From assembly GCA_003819975.1 (NCBI GenBank), contig RPPU01000185.1, positions 1-8,013 of the forward strand: a DNA stretch of 8,013 nt, written 5' to 3'. Both the position numbers and the translations under genes were made by a program. The notes under the pieces were generated by a model that saw nothing but the letters and a program-made list of their open reading frames with translations, was not told the origin of the DNA and did no database searches. Source of the DNA: Desulfobacteraceae bacterium (lineage in GTDB: Bacteria > Desulfobacterota > DSM-4660 > Desulfatiglandales > HGW-15). This document shows, one piece after another, positions 1-6,168 of this stretch (positions are counted from its first letter, which is position 1; each line of letters opens with the position of its first letter).

Positions 1-286
1 CTCTGGGCAGTTTATGCATTTGTTGAAACCCGAAAGGGATCACCAGATTCAATCCGCCCGTGTAAACTTTTTGATGAACACCCCTGTGAGCCCCGATGCG
101 AATCACCTTGATCCCGAATTCATTGGGTTTCACATATACGAAAAACAAATTGTAAAAAAGCGTTAAGAGCGCCACAATCACGATGGCGCTCACGATTTTG
201 CCCCGGCCGAAAAATCGTCGCTCCGAATTTTTCAACCGCGCCCATATTTTTTCAAAAATATCCTCGGGTCGCTGCTTGTCTTCCAT
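1..286 (-). CDS. SPFH/Band 7 domain membrane protein, N-terminal part
   Basis: Only the first 95 residues lie in the window; the gene continues past the left edge. The ATG at 286 is preceded by a strong AAAGGAGGG ribosome site (295-303) with 8 bases of spacing, so the start is firm. Residues 1-30 are charged and probably cytoplasmic. Residues 31-51 (IVSAIVIVALLTLFYNLFFVY) form one hydrophobic anchor. It is followed by VKPNEFGIKVIRIG and then GLNLVIPFGFQQMHKLP, the usual opening of an SPFH (stomatin/prohibitin/HflK-like) domain: an 'E-G-I-K-V' strand and then a 'G-L-n-f-v-i-P-F' strand. Members of this superfamily oligomerise on membranes and scaffold proteases or lipid domains. The substrate or partner cannot be told here, because the rest of the domain and any coiled coil are outside the window. 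The domain is clear; the subfamily (prohibitin-like, HflK/HflC-like or other) is not. Confidence 0.8.
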   Translation of the reverse strand, partial: MEDKQRPEDIFEKIWARLKNSERRFFGRGKIVSAIVIVALLTLFYNLFFVYVKPNEFGIKVIRIGAHRGVHQKVYTGGLNLVIPFGFQQMHKLPR

Positions 287-603
287 AAATGTATCCCTCC
301 TTTGAAATATTGAATTTTTACCAGAACTCAGGCGTTAAGGCTTAATCCCAACGTTGCCTATTTTCTTGGTAGCCGCAGGCTTTAGCCTGCGGCTACCGGG
401 CGGCAGAATCCACGTGCGATGGCTTCTATCGCAGTCGGTATTTTTACTGGAAACGACTTATTTTATAAGCTATCTCTTAAATATGACTTCTTTTTAATAC
501 GCCAATAAGAATAAGACATTATCAACTCCCGGGAATCAAGTCGGATGATTCGATCCTTTTTCCCTACAGTGTAAATATCTACAGCCTATCAGCCTGATCA
601 TAA
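287..603. other. Intergenic spacer between the flippase and the SPFH gene
   Basis: This 317-base stretch has no convincing gene. It contains the ribosome site of the SPFH gene (295-303), the REP-like hairpin (347-397) and an AT-rich segment (about 430-600). I see no good sigma-70 promoter for the SPFH gene and no hairpin-plus-T-run terminator for the flippase gene. Confidence 0.6.
347..397. repeat. REP-like palindromic element with leader, intact copy
   Basis: A 14-base arm GGTAGCCGCAGGCT (368-381) and its exact reverse complement AGCCTGCGGCTACC (384-397) are separated by TT. As RNA or cruciform this would be a GC-rich stem of about 13 pairs with a TTTA loop. A leader, CCCAACGTTGCC-TATTTTCTT (347-367), precedes it and recurs with the left arm at 5538-5570, so the repeated unit includes leader plus hairpin. 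No T-run follows on either strand in the position expected of a terminator. It resembles a dispersed REP-type element; no transposase is nearby. Confidence 0.75.
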
Positions 604-2067
604 CTATTCTTCACTCCAGTCAAAAACTCCCATAAAATACAAACCGCTGAAAAGTAAAACCGGCGTCAATAACAGGCTCAGCACTCCGTTCTTAATCCAG
701 TCATTCATCACCATATAGGTCAGGTAAACCGCCGCGCCGGAAAAGATCAATTTTAATTTTGCGAGCCGGAACGGATGATCCAATCCCCGACCGAAAAGAA
801 AAAAATAAACGAGCAAAGACACGGTCGTAGCCGTGGCCGCACCGTACAGACCGGCAAAAGGGACCAGGTAAATATTCAAGGCCACATTTAATAAGGCGGT
901 CAACAAACTGTTGTCTTTCAGCTTCTCCATGCAATTTTGAGCGTCGTAAATCCCTTCGGAGACGGCGACGGCCGAATAAAACAAAAGGGTGGGCAAAATG
1001 ATCGTAAACACCCGATAAGAAGCTTCCAGATTTTCACGGCTGTGAAGCAAATGACGCATGATCTGCGGAAAAAACAAAAGGATATAAACCGCCAACACTG
1101 CGTGCACATAAAACAATATGGCCGCGGCCCGCTTCATCAATTGTCCGGAACTGATTGTCTGATCTTGAGCATCCAAAAGGCAATAACGCTGTCGAAAAAG
1201 CGAGCGCAAGCTCATCGGAATAATTAAAAAGAAACGGATTAATATCGAGGCATCCGAATACAAACCCAGTTCGCGGGAAGAGACAAAAATGCCCAGAATG
1301 AGAAAATCGATATACAAAGCAATACCGAGAATATCGTCGATAAAAACGGTTTGAAATCCTTCCTGTAATGTGTCGAGCGCCCTTTTAAAAGGCTTGCATA
1401 TATCCTTGATTTCAAACGGTTTTAAACTCCGCCAAGTGCGGATTGCCATGAAACCTTCGCTGATGAGATAGCTGATGAAAAGCCAGGAAGGGCTTACCCC
1501 GCACAAGAGTAGAATAAAAAAAAGCACCAAAAAAACCAGTGCGCGCATAAAGCCCAATTTGGCCGCTTGTTCGTGTTCGCCCAAGCCCTGGAACAGAGCC
1601 ATGCGCAAGCCGTTGAAGTTACGCAGCGGAATGATCAAACCGATCAGGATATAACCGGCAAAACGATCTTCGATGCGGGTTAATTTAACCCCGTAAAGCG
1701 CAAAGAGCGCAAAAAGAATGAGGCCCGCCAACCCCATCATCAAAGTCGCTTGCAAGGCATTGCGCATGATATTGGACTGGATCTTGGGGTTTTCATCGGC
1801 CGCCGCGATCTGGCGTTCGATATAGCGCGGTATCCCGCACCCCAGTAAATAACCGCCGATGATCATCACCGAGAGGAGATATGAAAAAATTCCCAAGCCC
1901 TGCTCGCCGAAAGTCCGTTCGACCAATATCAAGGCCAAGAGGTTGACAATCAGAGTGACGGCTCGATCGCCGACCACCAATGCATAACCTTTGATCTTGC
2001 GATTAAAGGCAATGATTTTCTCCGGGAAACTGACGCGCGGCACTATGCTTAAATTGGATTCTGCCAT
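604..2067 (-). CDS. Polysaccharide flippase, Wzx/MOP family
   Basis: This is an integral membrane protein of 487 residues, the usual size for Wzx-type flippases, which move undecaprenyl-linked oligosaccharides across the inner membrane. Hydrophobic stretches occur along the whole length and I count roughly 12 to 14. The N-terminal pattern (VVGDRAVTLIVNLLALILVERTFG, then GLGIFSYLLSVMIIGGYLLGCGIPRYIERQIA) is typical of the Polysacc_synt family. Charged loops lie near residues 85-100 and 215-240. I prefer the ATG at 2067. An in-frame GTG at 2139 would add 24 hydrophilic residues but has no ribosome site, and a small inverted repeat lies just before it. The chosen ATG has only a weak GGTTGA upstream. 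A strong-looking GGGAGGAG (2115-2122) lies too far from any start to serve one. No glycosyltransferase or polymerase gene flanks it, so the substrate is unknown. Confidence 0.83.
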   Translation of the reverse strand: MAESNLSIVPRVSFPEKIIAFNRKIKGYALVVGDRAVTLIVNLLALILVERTFGEQGLGIFSYLLSVMIIGGYLLGCGIPRYIERQIAAADENPKIQSNIMRNALQATLMMGLAGLILFALFALYGVKLTRIEDRFAGYILIGLIIPLRNFNGLRMALFQGLGEHEQAAKLGFMRALVFLVLFFILLLCGVSPSWLFISYLISEGFMAIRTWRSLKPFEIKDICKPFKRALDTLQEGFQTVFIDDILGIALYIDFLILGIFVSSRELGLYSDASILIRFFLIIPMSLRSLFRQRYCLLDAQDQTISSGQLMKRAAAILFYVHAVLAVYILLFFPQIMRHLLHSRENLEASYRVFTIILPTLLFYSAVAVSEGIYDAQNCMEKLKDNSLLTALLNVALNIYLVPFAGLYGAATATTVSLLVYFFLFGRGLDHPFRLAKLKLIFSGAAVYLTYMVMNDWIKNGVLSLLLTPVLLFSGLYFMGVFDWSEE

Positions 2068-2172
2068 GATTTTCAACCGATAAAAATATACGATTCCGTG
2101 CGATTGAAAGCTTGCTCCTCCCTGGTTTCTTACTGACACACTAAGAGTCTCAGCGCGAGACCTTCTTCAATT

Positions 2173-3342
2173 TCATACTTCGGGTCCCGCAATCCCTTCA
2201 TTCATAATTTCAATATATTTTCCATAACTGAAAATACGGTTACGCTTTTGCGCGGTCAATTCTTTGATGATTCCGAGTTTCTGTAGATGGCCTAGGGCTT
2301 TGTTTACCGTTGCCGGGGTGATTCCGGTTTTTTGAGTCAAACGATTGGCCGTGACGATCGGCTGTTCGACCAAAGCTCGATAAATCCGCAGGGTGGAAAC
2401 TGTAGCCCGTCCGAGCCCGCTAATGGCTTCACGATCCGCATTGCATAAATCGATAAGTCGGCGGGCGGTTTCAAAGGCCTGATTGGCCGTTATGGTCACT
2501 GCTTCTCCGAAAAATTCGAGCCAGGTTTCCCAGTCCCCGGTCCAGCGGACAACATTCAGAAGCTCGTAATAGGTGGAACGATAAGTTTTGAAGTAGAGGC
2601 TCAAGTAAAGGAGGGGCTCCCGCAATACTTTATGCTCATACAAAATCAAAGGAATCAGAAGGCGTCCAAGTCGGCCGTTGCCGTCTAAAAAAGGATGAAT
2701 GGTCTCGAATTGCACATGCGCCAAGGCCGCTTTGACCAGAGCCGGAGTCGCTTCCGGTTGATCGTGTAAAAAAAGCTCAAGCCGGCCCATGCATTCCGTC
2801 ACCCGATCTGCGGGTGGCGGAACAAAAACCGCGTTACCGGGCCGCGTGCCGCCAATCCAGTTCTGGGTGCGCCGAAATTCTCCCGGAGAACGGTTGCTGC
2901 CGCGCCCCTTGGCCAATAATACGGCATGAATTTCTTTGAGTAAACGCAACGAAAGCGGCAGGCCTTGCTTAAGCAGCTTAAGACCATGATTCATGGCAGC
3001 TACATAATTGCTCACCTCTTCAACATCATCCAACGGGACTCCCGGTTCCTGGTCGAGTTCGAATAACAATAAATCCGCTATCGACGATTGGGTTCCCTCG
3101 ATCATGGAGGAAAGCACTGCTTCCTTACGCACATACATATAAAGAAAAAGTCCGATATCCGGCAGCATACCGGATAGGCTGTCCAGCCTTCCCAAGGCTA
3201 ATAGGGCTTGGTCGAATTTAGTACGCAAATTCGGCGACCAATCAATAGGGGGTACAGGCGGCAAGGGAGCCGGCACAAAAGCCTGCACCTTTTCCTCAAC
3301 CATTGATATGGTTACATATTGTCCTGCTTTTTTTCGATTCAT
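2173..3342 (-). CDS. Fic-domain AMP-transferase with C-terminal winged helix
   Basis: Fic proteins usually transfer AMP from ATP to a hydroxyl side chain of a target protein. The full catalytic motif HPFLDGNGRLGR is present at residues 216-227, with catalytic His216 and the anion-binding GNGR loop. The beta-hairpin flap that positions the target is visible at about 161-177 (NWIGGTRPGNAVFVPPP). An N-terminal inhibitory motif of the (S/T)xxxE(G/N) type, S78-x-x-x-E82-G83, indicates a class II Fic whose own N-terminal helix blocks ATP. A proline-rich linker (AFVPAPLPPVPPIDW, 21-35) precedes the Fic_N region. Residues about 315-365 look like a winged helix. I chose the ATG at 3342 (389 aa), preceded by GAGAAG, over an upstream in-frame TTG at 3381 that has no ribosome site. 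The target is unknown. No partner antitoxin gene is adjacent, as expected for a self-inhibited class II protein. Confidence 0.9.
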   Translation of the reverse strand: MNRKKAGQYVTISMVEEKVQAFVPAPLPPVPPIDWSPNLRTKFDQALLALGRLDSLSGMLPDIGLFLYMYVRKEAVLSSMIEGTQSSIADLLLFELDQEPGVPLDDVEEVSNYVAAMNHGLKLLKQGLPLSLRLLKEIHAVLLAKGRGSNRSPGEFRRTQNWIGGTRPGNAVFVPPPADRVTECMGRLELFLHDQPEATPALVKAALAHVQFETIHPFLDGNGRLGRLLIPLILYEHKVLREPLLYLSLYFKTYRSTYYELLNVVRWTGDWETWLEFFGEAVTITANQAFETARRLIDLCNADREAISGLGRATVSTLRIYRALVEQPIVTANRLTQKTGITPATVNKALGHLQKLGIIKELTAQKRNRIFSYGKYIEIMNEGIAGPEV

Positions 3343-3384
3343 TTGCTTCTCAAGAGTACCGAGTTCATGGTTGTAGCTCAAATG

Positions 3385-3414
3385 ATTATGTTTTATGACT
3401 TATACAATATGCAA
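3385..3414 (-). promoter_or_regulatory. Candidate promoter for the Fic gene
   Basis: Read on the minus strand, TTGCAT (3409-3414) and CATAAT (3385-3390) are separated by 18 bases. The -10 matches consensus at five of six positions and the -35 only at the first three. Transcription would start near 3378, just downstream of the alternative TTG codon and 36 bases before the ATG at 3342, which fits the chosen start. The surroundings are very AT-rich, so a chance match is possible. Confidence 0.3.
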
Positions 3415-3700
3415 TATATGAGTGCATTTTGCTGAACTCGATACTCTTGTGTTTGCTTGGTATGAACCTAAAATAAGAATTTGTTATATTTTAGAATAAA
3501 CCGATATCCTAAAATAACAAAATCCTATGATTTAGGCAAACCTTTTATTTTCCTGATTTTAAATCCCGGAAAATTTGGAAAATATTCGTTAATGATTCAA
3601 TGCAACCTGCTGAATTTAAAAGAAATGTTTAAAATTCCAAACCAAGTCTTGAACAAAATAACCGCGTTGTTGACATATAAATTTCATACCGGTCCAACTC
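3415..3700. other. AT-rich intergenic region with no supported gene
   Basis: This stretch lies between the Fic promoter region and the hairpin array. It is visibly AT-rich. A small open frame from a TTG at 3481 has no ribosome site and runs into the hairpin array, so I do not call it. The only structure I see is the word CTAAAAT at 3468-3474, its reverse complement ATTTTAG at 3488-3494, and CTAAAAT again at 3509-3515, which could form alternative weak hairpins. Confidence 0.5.
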
Positions 3701-3844
3701 CGGATGATTTTCCTAATCATCCGTCTCCGTAAACCCCGGATGATTTTCCTCATCATCCCCGGATGACAGCCACACGTCATCCGTCTTCCCCGGATGACAG
3801 CCACACGTCATCCGTCTTCCCCGGATGATTTTCCTAATCATCCG
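3701..3844. repeat. Array of five small hairpin units of two types (A-A-B-B-A)
   Basis: Type A has arms CGGATGATT and AATCATCCG around a TTCCT loop, at 3701-3723 and 3822-3844. A variant at 3737-3758 has a shorter 7-pair stem because one right-arm base has changed. Type B has arms CGGATGAC and GTCATCCG around an AGCCACAC loop, at 3760-3783 and 3791-3814. The two B units are identical, and both are followed by TCTTCCC. The flank after the first A (TCTCCGTAAACCCCGG) resembles the flank after the last A (TCCCCGTGAAACCCGG), so a larger unit was probably duplicated. The array lies just past the 3' end of upp and would be in its transcript if that is not terminated earlier. It resembles clustered REP elements. 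The units are too short and the spacers too small for a CRISPR array. Confidence 0.9.
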
Positions 3845-3873
3845 TCCCCGTGAAACCCGGAACTCTTATTCTT

Positions 3874-3906
3874 AATCTTGAATCTTATAATCTGCAATCT
3901 TGAATC
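3874..3906. repeat. Short tandem repeat at the 3' end of upp
   Basis: The 11-base word AATCTTGAATC occurs at 3874-3884 and again at 3896-3906, a period of 22, with a related AATCTTATAATC bridging the two. The second copy ends four bases before the upp stop codon (3911-3913). The core TTGAATC also appears in the upp upstream leader (4615-4621). I see no terminator-like structure in it. Confidence 0.6.
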
Positions 3907-3910
3907 ATTC

Positions 3911-4537
3911 TTACAGCGTCCCATACGTCCGATCCCCGGCATCGCCCACGCCCGGCACAATATACCCTTTTTCATTCAAGCCGCGGTCGAGCACCGCCGA
4001 AAAAATTTTGACCTCGGGATGGTCTGCTTCCATCTTGCGTATGCCCTCGGGCGCCGCGATCAGGCAGCCGAACAGGCAGTTCCGGGCGCCGCGCGCTTTT
4101 AGATATTTCATGGCCGCCGATGCGCTGCCGCCCGTGGCCAGCATGGGGTCCAGCAAAATCACCTTGGCTTTTTCCAGCTCCTTGGGCGTCTTGTAATAAT
4201 AATCGATCGGCTGCAAGGTCTTTTCATCGCGCTGCAGCCCGATATGCCCGACCTTGGCATCCGGCATCACGTCGAAAAAGGCGCTGACCATGCTGAGCCC
4301 GGCGCGCAACACCGGCACCAGCACCACCGGGTGCCTCAAGCCATGCCCGACCGTCTTCTCCAAAGGGGTCTCCACCGGAAACTCCTCCAGCTCGAACTCC
4401 TTGCTGATCTCCAGAGCCAGGGCATAGGAGATGCGTTTGATACTGTTCCGAAATCCGTCTTCGCGGGTGTTTTTATCCCGCAAGCGCGTCACATCCACCT
4501 TCACCAGCGGGTTGTCGACCAAGATAAAATTATTCAT
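3911..4537 (-). CDS. upp: Uracil phosphoribosyltransferase
   Basis: This cytoplasmic pyrimidine salvage enzyme converts uracil and PRPP to UMP and pyrophosphate. From the ATG at 4537 the protein is 208 residues, the normal length for bacterial UPRT. That start has AAGGA seven bases upstream; an upstream in-frame start would add 12 residues unlike the family. Diagnostic motifs are complete: PVLRAGLSM at 75-83, the PRPP-binding loop ILLDPMLATGGSA at 127-139, and the C-terminal uracil-binding segment GYIVPGVGDAGDR at 191-203, ending YGTL. The gene stands alone, without uraA or another pyrimidine gene beside it. It is flanked by short repeats on both sides, with a possible structured leader upstream (4573-4629). 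Base composition is GC-richer than the spacers around it. Confidence 0.97.
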   Translation of the reverse strand: MNNFILVDNPLVKVDVTRLRDKNTREDGFRNSIKRISYALALEISKEFELEEFPVETPLEKTVGHGLRHPVVLVPVLRAGLSMVSAFFDVMPDAKVGHIGLQRDEKTLQPIDYYYKTPKELEKAKVILLDPMLATGGSASAAMKYLKARGARNCLFGCLIAAPEGIRKMEADHPEVKIFSAVLDRGLNEKGYIVPGVGDAGDRTYGTL

Positions 4538-4561
4538 GTTAAAATCCTTATAGGTTCCGGG

Positions 4562-4629
4562 TTCACCGTTCACGGTTCACGGTTGTTTGATTCAATGCTT
4601 GTTTTTCTCCAACCTTGAATCGTGAACCG
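4562..4629. repeat. GTTCAC repeats and inverted repeat in the upp leader
   Basis: The word TTCACSG is repeated in tandem at 4562-4582. Part of it, CGGTTCACG (4573-4581), has its exact reverse complement CGTGAACCG at 4621-4629. Inside these lie a second pair, ATTCAA (4590-4595) and TTGAAT (4615-4620), and an alternative pair GGTTG (4581-4585) and CAACC (4610-4614). Transcribed toward upp, this could fold into a long bulged hairpin that ends about 35 bases before the start codon. It could be a repeat remnant or a leader structure; no known riboswitch is recognised. Confidence 0.5.
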
Positions 4630-4684
4630 CTGAGCTTTAAACCTGGTTAAAATTTCTTATCGTCGTCATTCGCTTCTTCCAATA

Positions 4685-4773
4685 ACCAGAAACTATAAAC
4701 CTGCTCCTACCAACCAGAAACTATAAACCTGATCCTACCAACCGGAAACCATAAACAATAGACCAGAAACTTA
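4685..4773. repeat. 28-bp tandem repeat reaching the flavin reductase stop codon
   Basis: Two 28-base units, 4685-4712 and 4713-4740, differ at a single position (CTGCTCC against CTGATCC). A degenerate third unit begins at 4741 (ACCGGAAACCATAAAC). A fourth partial unit, ACCAGAAACTTA at 4762-4773, includes the stop codon of the flavin reductase gene. The repeat therefore grows out of, or into, the 3' end of that gene. The near identity of the first two units suggests recent duplication by slippage. Confidence 0.85.
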
Positions 4774-5325
4774 CGATTTAAATTCTTTTCCAATCTTCCA
4801 CGCCTGCCCCATTCTTCCGCCCAGTTTCCAATAGCTCCGGTCGTTCATGACAAAGAGGATCGGCTTGACCTTGGCGAAATCCACCACGCCGTTGGTCAGA
4901 ACCGCTTCATCGCAATAGGTTTCCGTGATCTCGCCGATCAAGACTTCATGTTTGGGAAAATCCACGCTCTGGATCAGTTTGCATTCCATATTGATGGAGC
5001 ATTTCTGGATCATGGGCGCGGTCTTGAGATCGCCGTAAAAAATCTCGAACAAGGTTCCCTTATCCACATCCCGACCCGATACCAGGCCGCAATAATCCGT
5101 GAGTGTTACCATCTCCTCGGTCGGGATATTGATGCTGAAAACACCGTTCGCTTTAATCCCTTTCAAGGTATAATGCATCTTGTTCATACCCAGGGAAACC
5201 GAGACAAAATCCATGATGCCCACATGCGCCATGGTATTGAAAGCCGGCTTGCCTTCGACCATAGCCCCCACCAGCGTGGTCGGCAGGGGATACAGACAAT
5301 TTTTCACGCCCAACTTAGTCTTCAT
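4771..5325 (-). CDS. Flavin reductase family FMN-binding protein (flavoredoxin-like)
   Basis: The protein is 184 residues, in the usual size range of the flavin reductase-like/flavoredoxin fold. These split-barrel proteins bind FMN and act as flavin reductases or small electron carriers. Family-typical segments run in order: YPLPTTLVGAMVEGKPAFNT (12-31), AHVGIMDFVSVSLG (33-46), then GVFSINIP (61-68), which together line the flavin pocket, and a C-terminal YWKLG (166-169 plus the following Gly). Start at ATG 5325 is well supported by AAAGGAGAA a few bases upstream. No signal peptide or membrane segment is seen, so it is cytoplasmic. There is no adjacent partner oxidase or NAD(P)H-dehydrogenase gene, so the electron partner and physiological role are not known. 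The gene's 3' end abuts a tandem repeat. Confidence 0.87.
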   Translation of the reverse strand: MKTKLGVKNCLYPLPTTLVGAMVEGKPAFNTMAHVGIMDFVSVSLGMNKMHYTLKGIKANGVFSINIPTEEMVTLTDYCGLVSGRDVDKGTLFEIFYGDLKTAPMIQKCSINMECKLIQSVDFPKHEVLIGEITETYCDEAVLTNGVVDFAKVKPILFVMNDRSYWKLGGRMGQAWKIGKEFKS

Positions 5326-5408
5326 CTGATTCTCCTTTTGTTATCCGGCTTAATGATTGAAAAAAGATTTTTTGACAGGGCCTAATCCTAAAGTGACTGC
5401 AGCTTTGT

Positions 5409-5437
5409 TAAATAACTGATTTTTAAGGCATTGTCAA
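5409..5437 (-). promoter_or_regulatory. Candidate promoter for the flavin reductase gene
   Basis: On the minus strand, a perfect TTGACA (5432-5437) is followed after 17 bases by TATTTA (5409-5414), which keeps only the first three consensus positions. The leader would be about 75 bases. The -35 is good and the -10 is poor, so this is tentative. Confidence 0.3.
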
Positions 5438-5679
5438 ATCGGTAATGATTTTAACTAAGATATGAAAATTAAAAGCAAAGAACAAACAAAACAATTTGCA
5501 ACAACTCAGATTGAGACGGGAGGAAAGACAACTAAACCCCAACATTGCATATTTTTCTTGGTAGCCGCAGTCACACGCCGCGAATAAACGCCCGCCATTC
5601 GCTTTCCGGAACAGCCGCTACACGCCACCATCATTCTCAATTTTGCAAGGTTTTTTGGATTTAGCCTGTTACTACTTTA
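5438..5679. other. Intergenic region with no supported gene
   Basis: Together with 5326-5437 this forms a spacer of about 350 bases before the direct repeat. It holds the decayed REP-like copy (5538-5570). A 41-codon open frame (5462-5587) lacks a ribosome site and uses the repeat as its coding sequence, so I do not call it. The part around 5571-5640 is GC-richer than what lies on either side. Confidence 0.5.
5538..5570. repeat. Decayed second copy of the REP-like element
   Basis: The leader and left arm of the element at 347-378 recur here with two substitutions and one extra T over 33 aligned columns: CCCAACATTGCA, then TATTTTTCTTGG, then TAGCCGCAG. After the left arm the match stops. A possible relic of the right arm, GCCGCTAC, lies at 5612-5619 with one mismatch to the expected sequence. 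The hairpin is therefore disrupted or has an insertion of about 40 bases. Confidence 0.7.
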
Positions 5680-5746
5680 TGCCCGAAAATAGTATTCTAA
5701 GGCCCAAAAATCGGCCCCTATTCCAATCAGTTGGTTTAGTCCGACC
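5680..5746. repeat. Left direct repeat flanking the toxin-antitoxin pair
   Basis: The first 14 bases, TGCCCGAAAATAGT (5680-5693), are identical to 6491-6504. The last 18, AGTTGGTTTAGTCCGACC (5729-5746), match 6560-6577 at 15 positions, with only transitions. Between them a shared core, AAAATCG, is recognisable in both copies. This copy is about 20 bases shorter than the right one. Both copies are in the same orientation. Confidence 0.7.
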
Positions 5747-5769
5747 TCGAGTAACCGGGCAATTTTTGG

Positions 5770-6168
5770 TCACCAAAGACTCCGTACGTGTTCATAGGAT
5801 AAAATTTTTTCGTCTTTGGTAAGTAGGGTGGCGTTTTCATCGCGGGCAGTTGCAACAATGATCTGATCTGCGGGATCGCTATGAAAAGGTTGGGGAAGCA
5901 CGGTCGATCGATAAGCGATAACAGGAGACAAGGGAACCAACCTGAGTTTAGGCATATCGAGCGCCGCATGAATCCAATCTTCAGGATCATATGAAATTCC
6001 GAGCTTGCCTTTTTCAAGCAACTTGCCGAATTCCCAGGGTGAGATGGCGGACAGGAGCAATTCACTGTATTTACCGGTAGCGCCTATAAGCGACGCGACT
6101 TTTTTGGAGAGATTTTGCGGCCGCATATGCCACCAGATCCAGGTATGGGTATCGAGCATATACTTCAT
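5770..6168 (-). CDS. vapC: PIN-domain toxin, VapC family
   Basis: This 132-residue PIN-domain protein is a probable Mg-dependent ribonuclease toxin. Conserved acidic residues are in place: Asp6 in MLDTHTWIWW, Glu46 in SAISPWEFGKL, Asp98 and Asp101 in HSDPADQIIVATA, and Asp119 in LLTKDEKIL. The layout, including the C-terminal 'L-W' end, matches the PIN subgroup often paired with Phd/YefM-type antitoxins. In many relatives the residue after Asp101 is Arg; here it is Gln102. The ATG at 6168 overlaps the antitoxin stop codon (ATGA), so translation is probably coupled. A GTG five codons upstream is an alternative. RNA target unknown; tRNA or rRNA cleavage is known for some VapC proteins. The direct repeats on either side suggest that the pair may have been acquired or moved as a unit. 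Confidence 0.9.
   Translation of the reverse strand: MKYMLDTHTWIWWHMRPQNLSKKVASLIGATGKYSELLLSAISPWEFGKLLEKGKLGISYDPEDWIHAALDMPKLRLVPLSPVIAYRSTVLPQPFHSDPADQIIVATARDENATLLTKDEKILSYEHVRSLW

Noticed and set aside
368..397. Rho-independent terminator for the flippase gene
   Set aside because: The hairpin is strong, but in the flippase transcript it is followed by AAGAAAATAGG rather than a U-run, and it lies over 200 bases past the stop. A second copy elsewhere points to a repeat element.
2068..2139. GTG start extending the flippase by 24 residues
   Set aside because: There is no ribosome site before the GTG, a small inverted repeat (2147-2161) lies just upstream, and the extension is hydrophilic and unlike family N-termini.
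604..3342. A capsule or O-antigen locus, or a Fic-flippase effector system
   Set aside because: Only one flippase is present, with no glycosyltransferase, polymerase or ligase, and codirectionality alone does not link it to Fic.
3481..3804. Small open frames on both strands around the hairpin array
   Set aside because: They begin without ribosome sites, and their sequence comes from the hairpin repeats or AT-rich spacer. The translations look like repeat artefacts.
3701..3844. CRISPR array
   Set aside because: The repeats are 22-24 base palindromes of two kinds with spacers of 1 to 13 bases, some of them identical. There are no unique 30-base spacers and no cas genes.
5462..5587. 41-codon plus-strand open frame with a short hydrophobic stretch
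   Set aside because: It has no ribosome site, and its hydrophobic part is simply the translated REP-like repeat.
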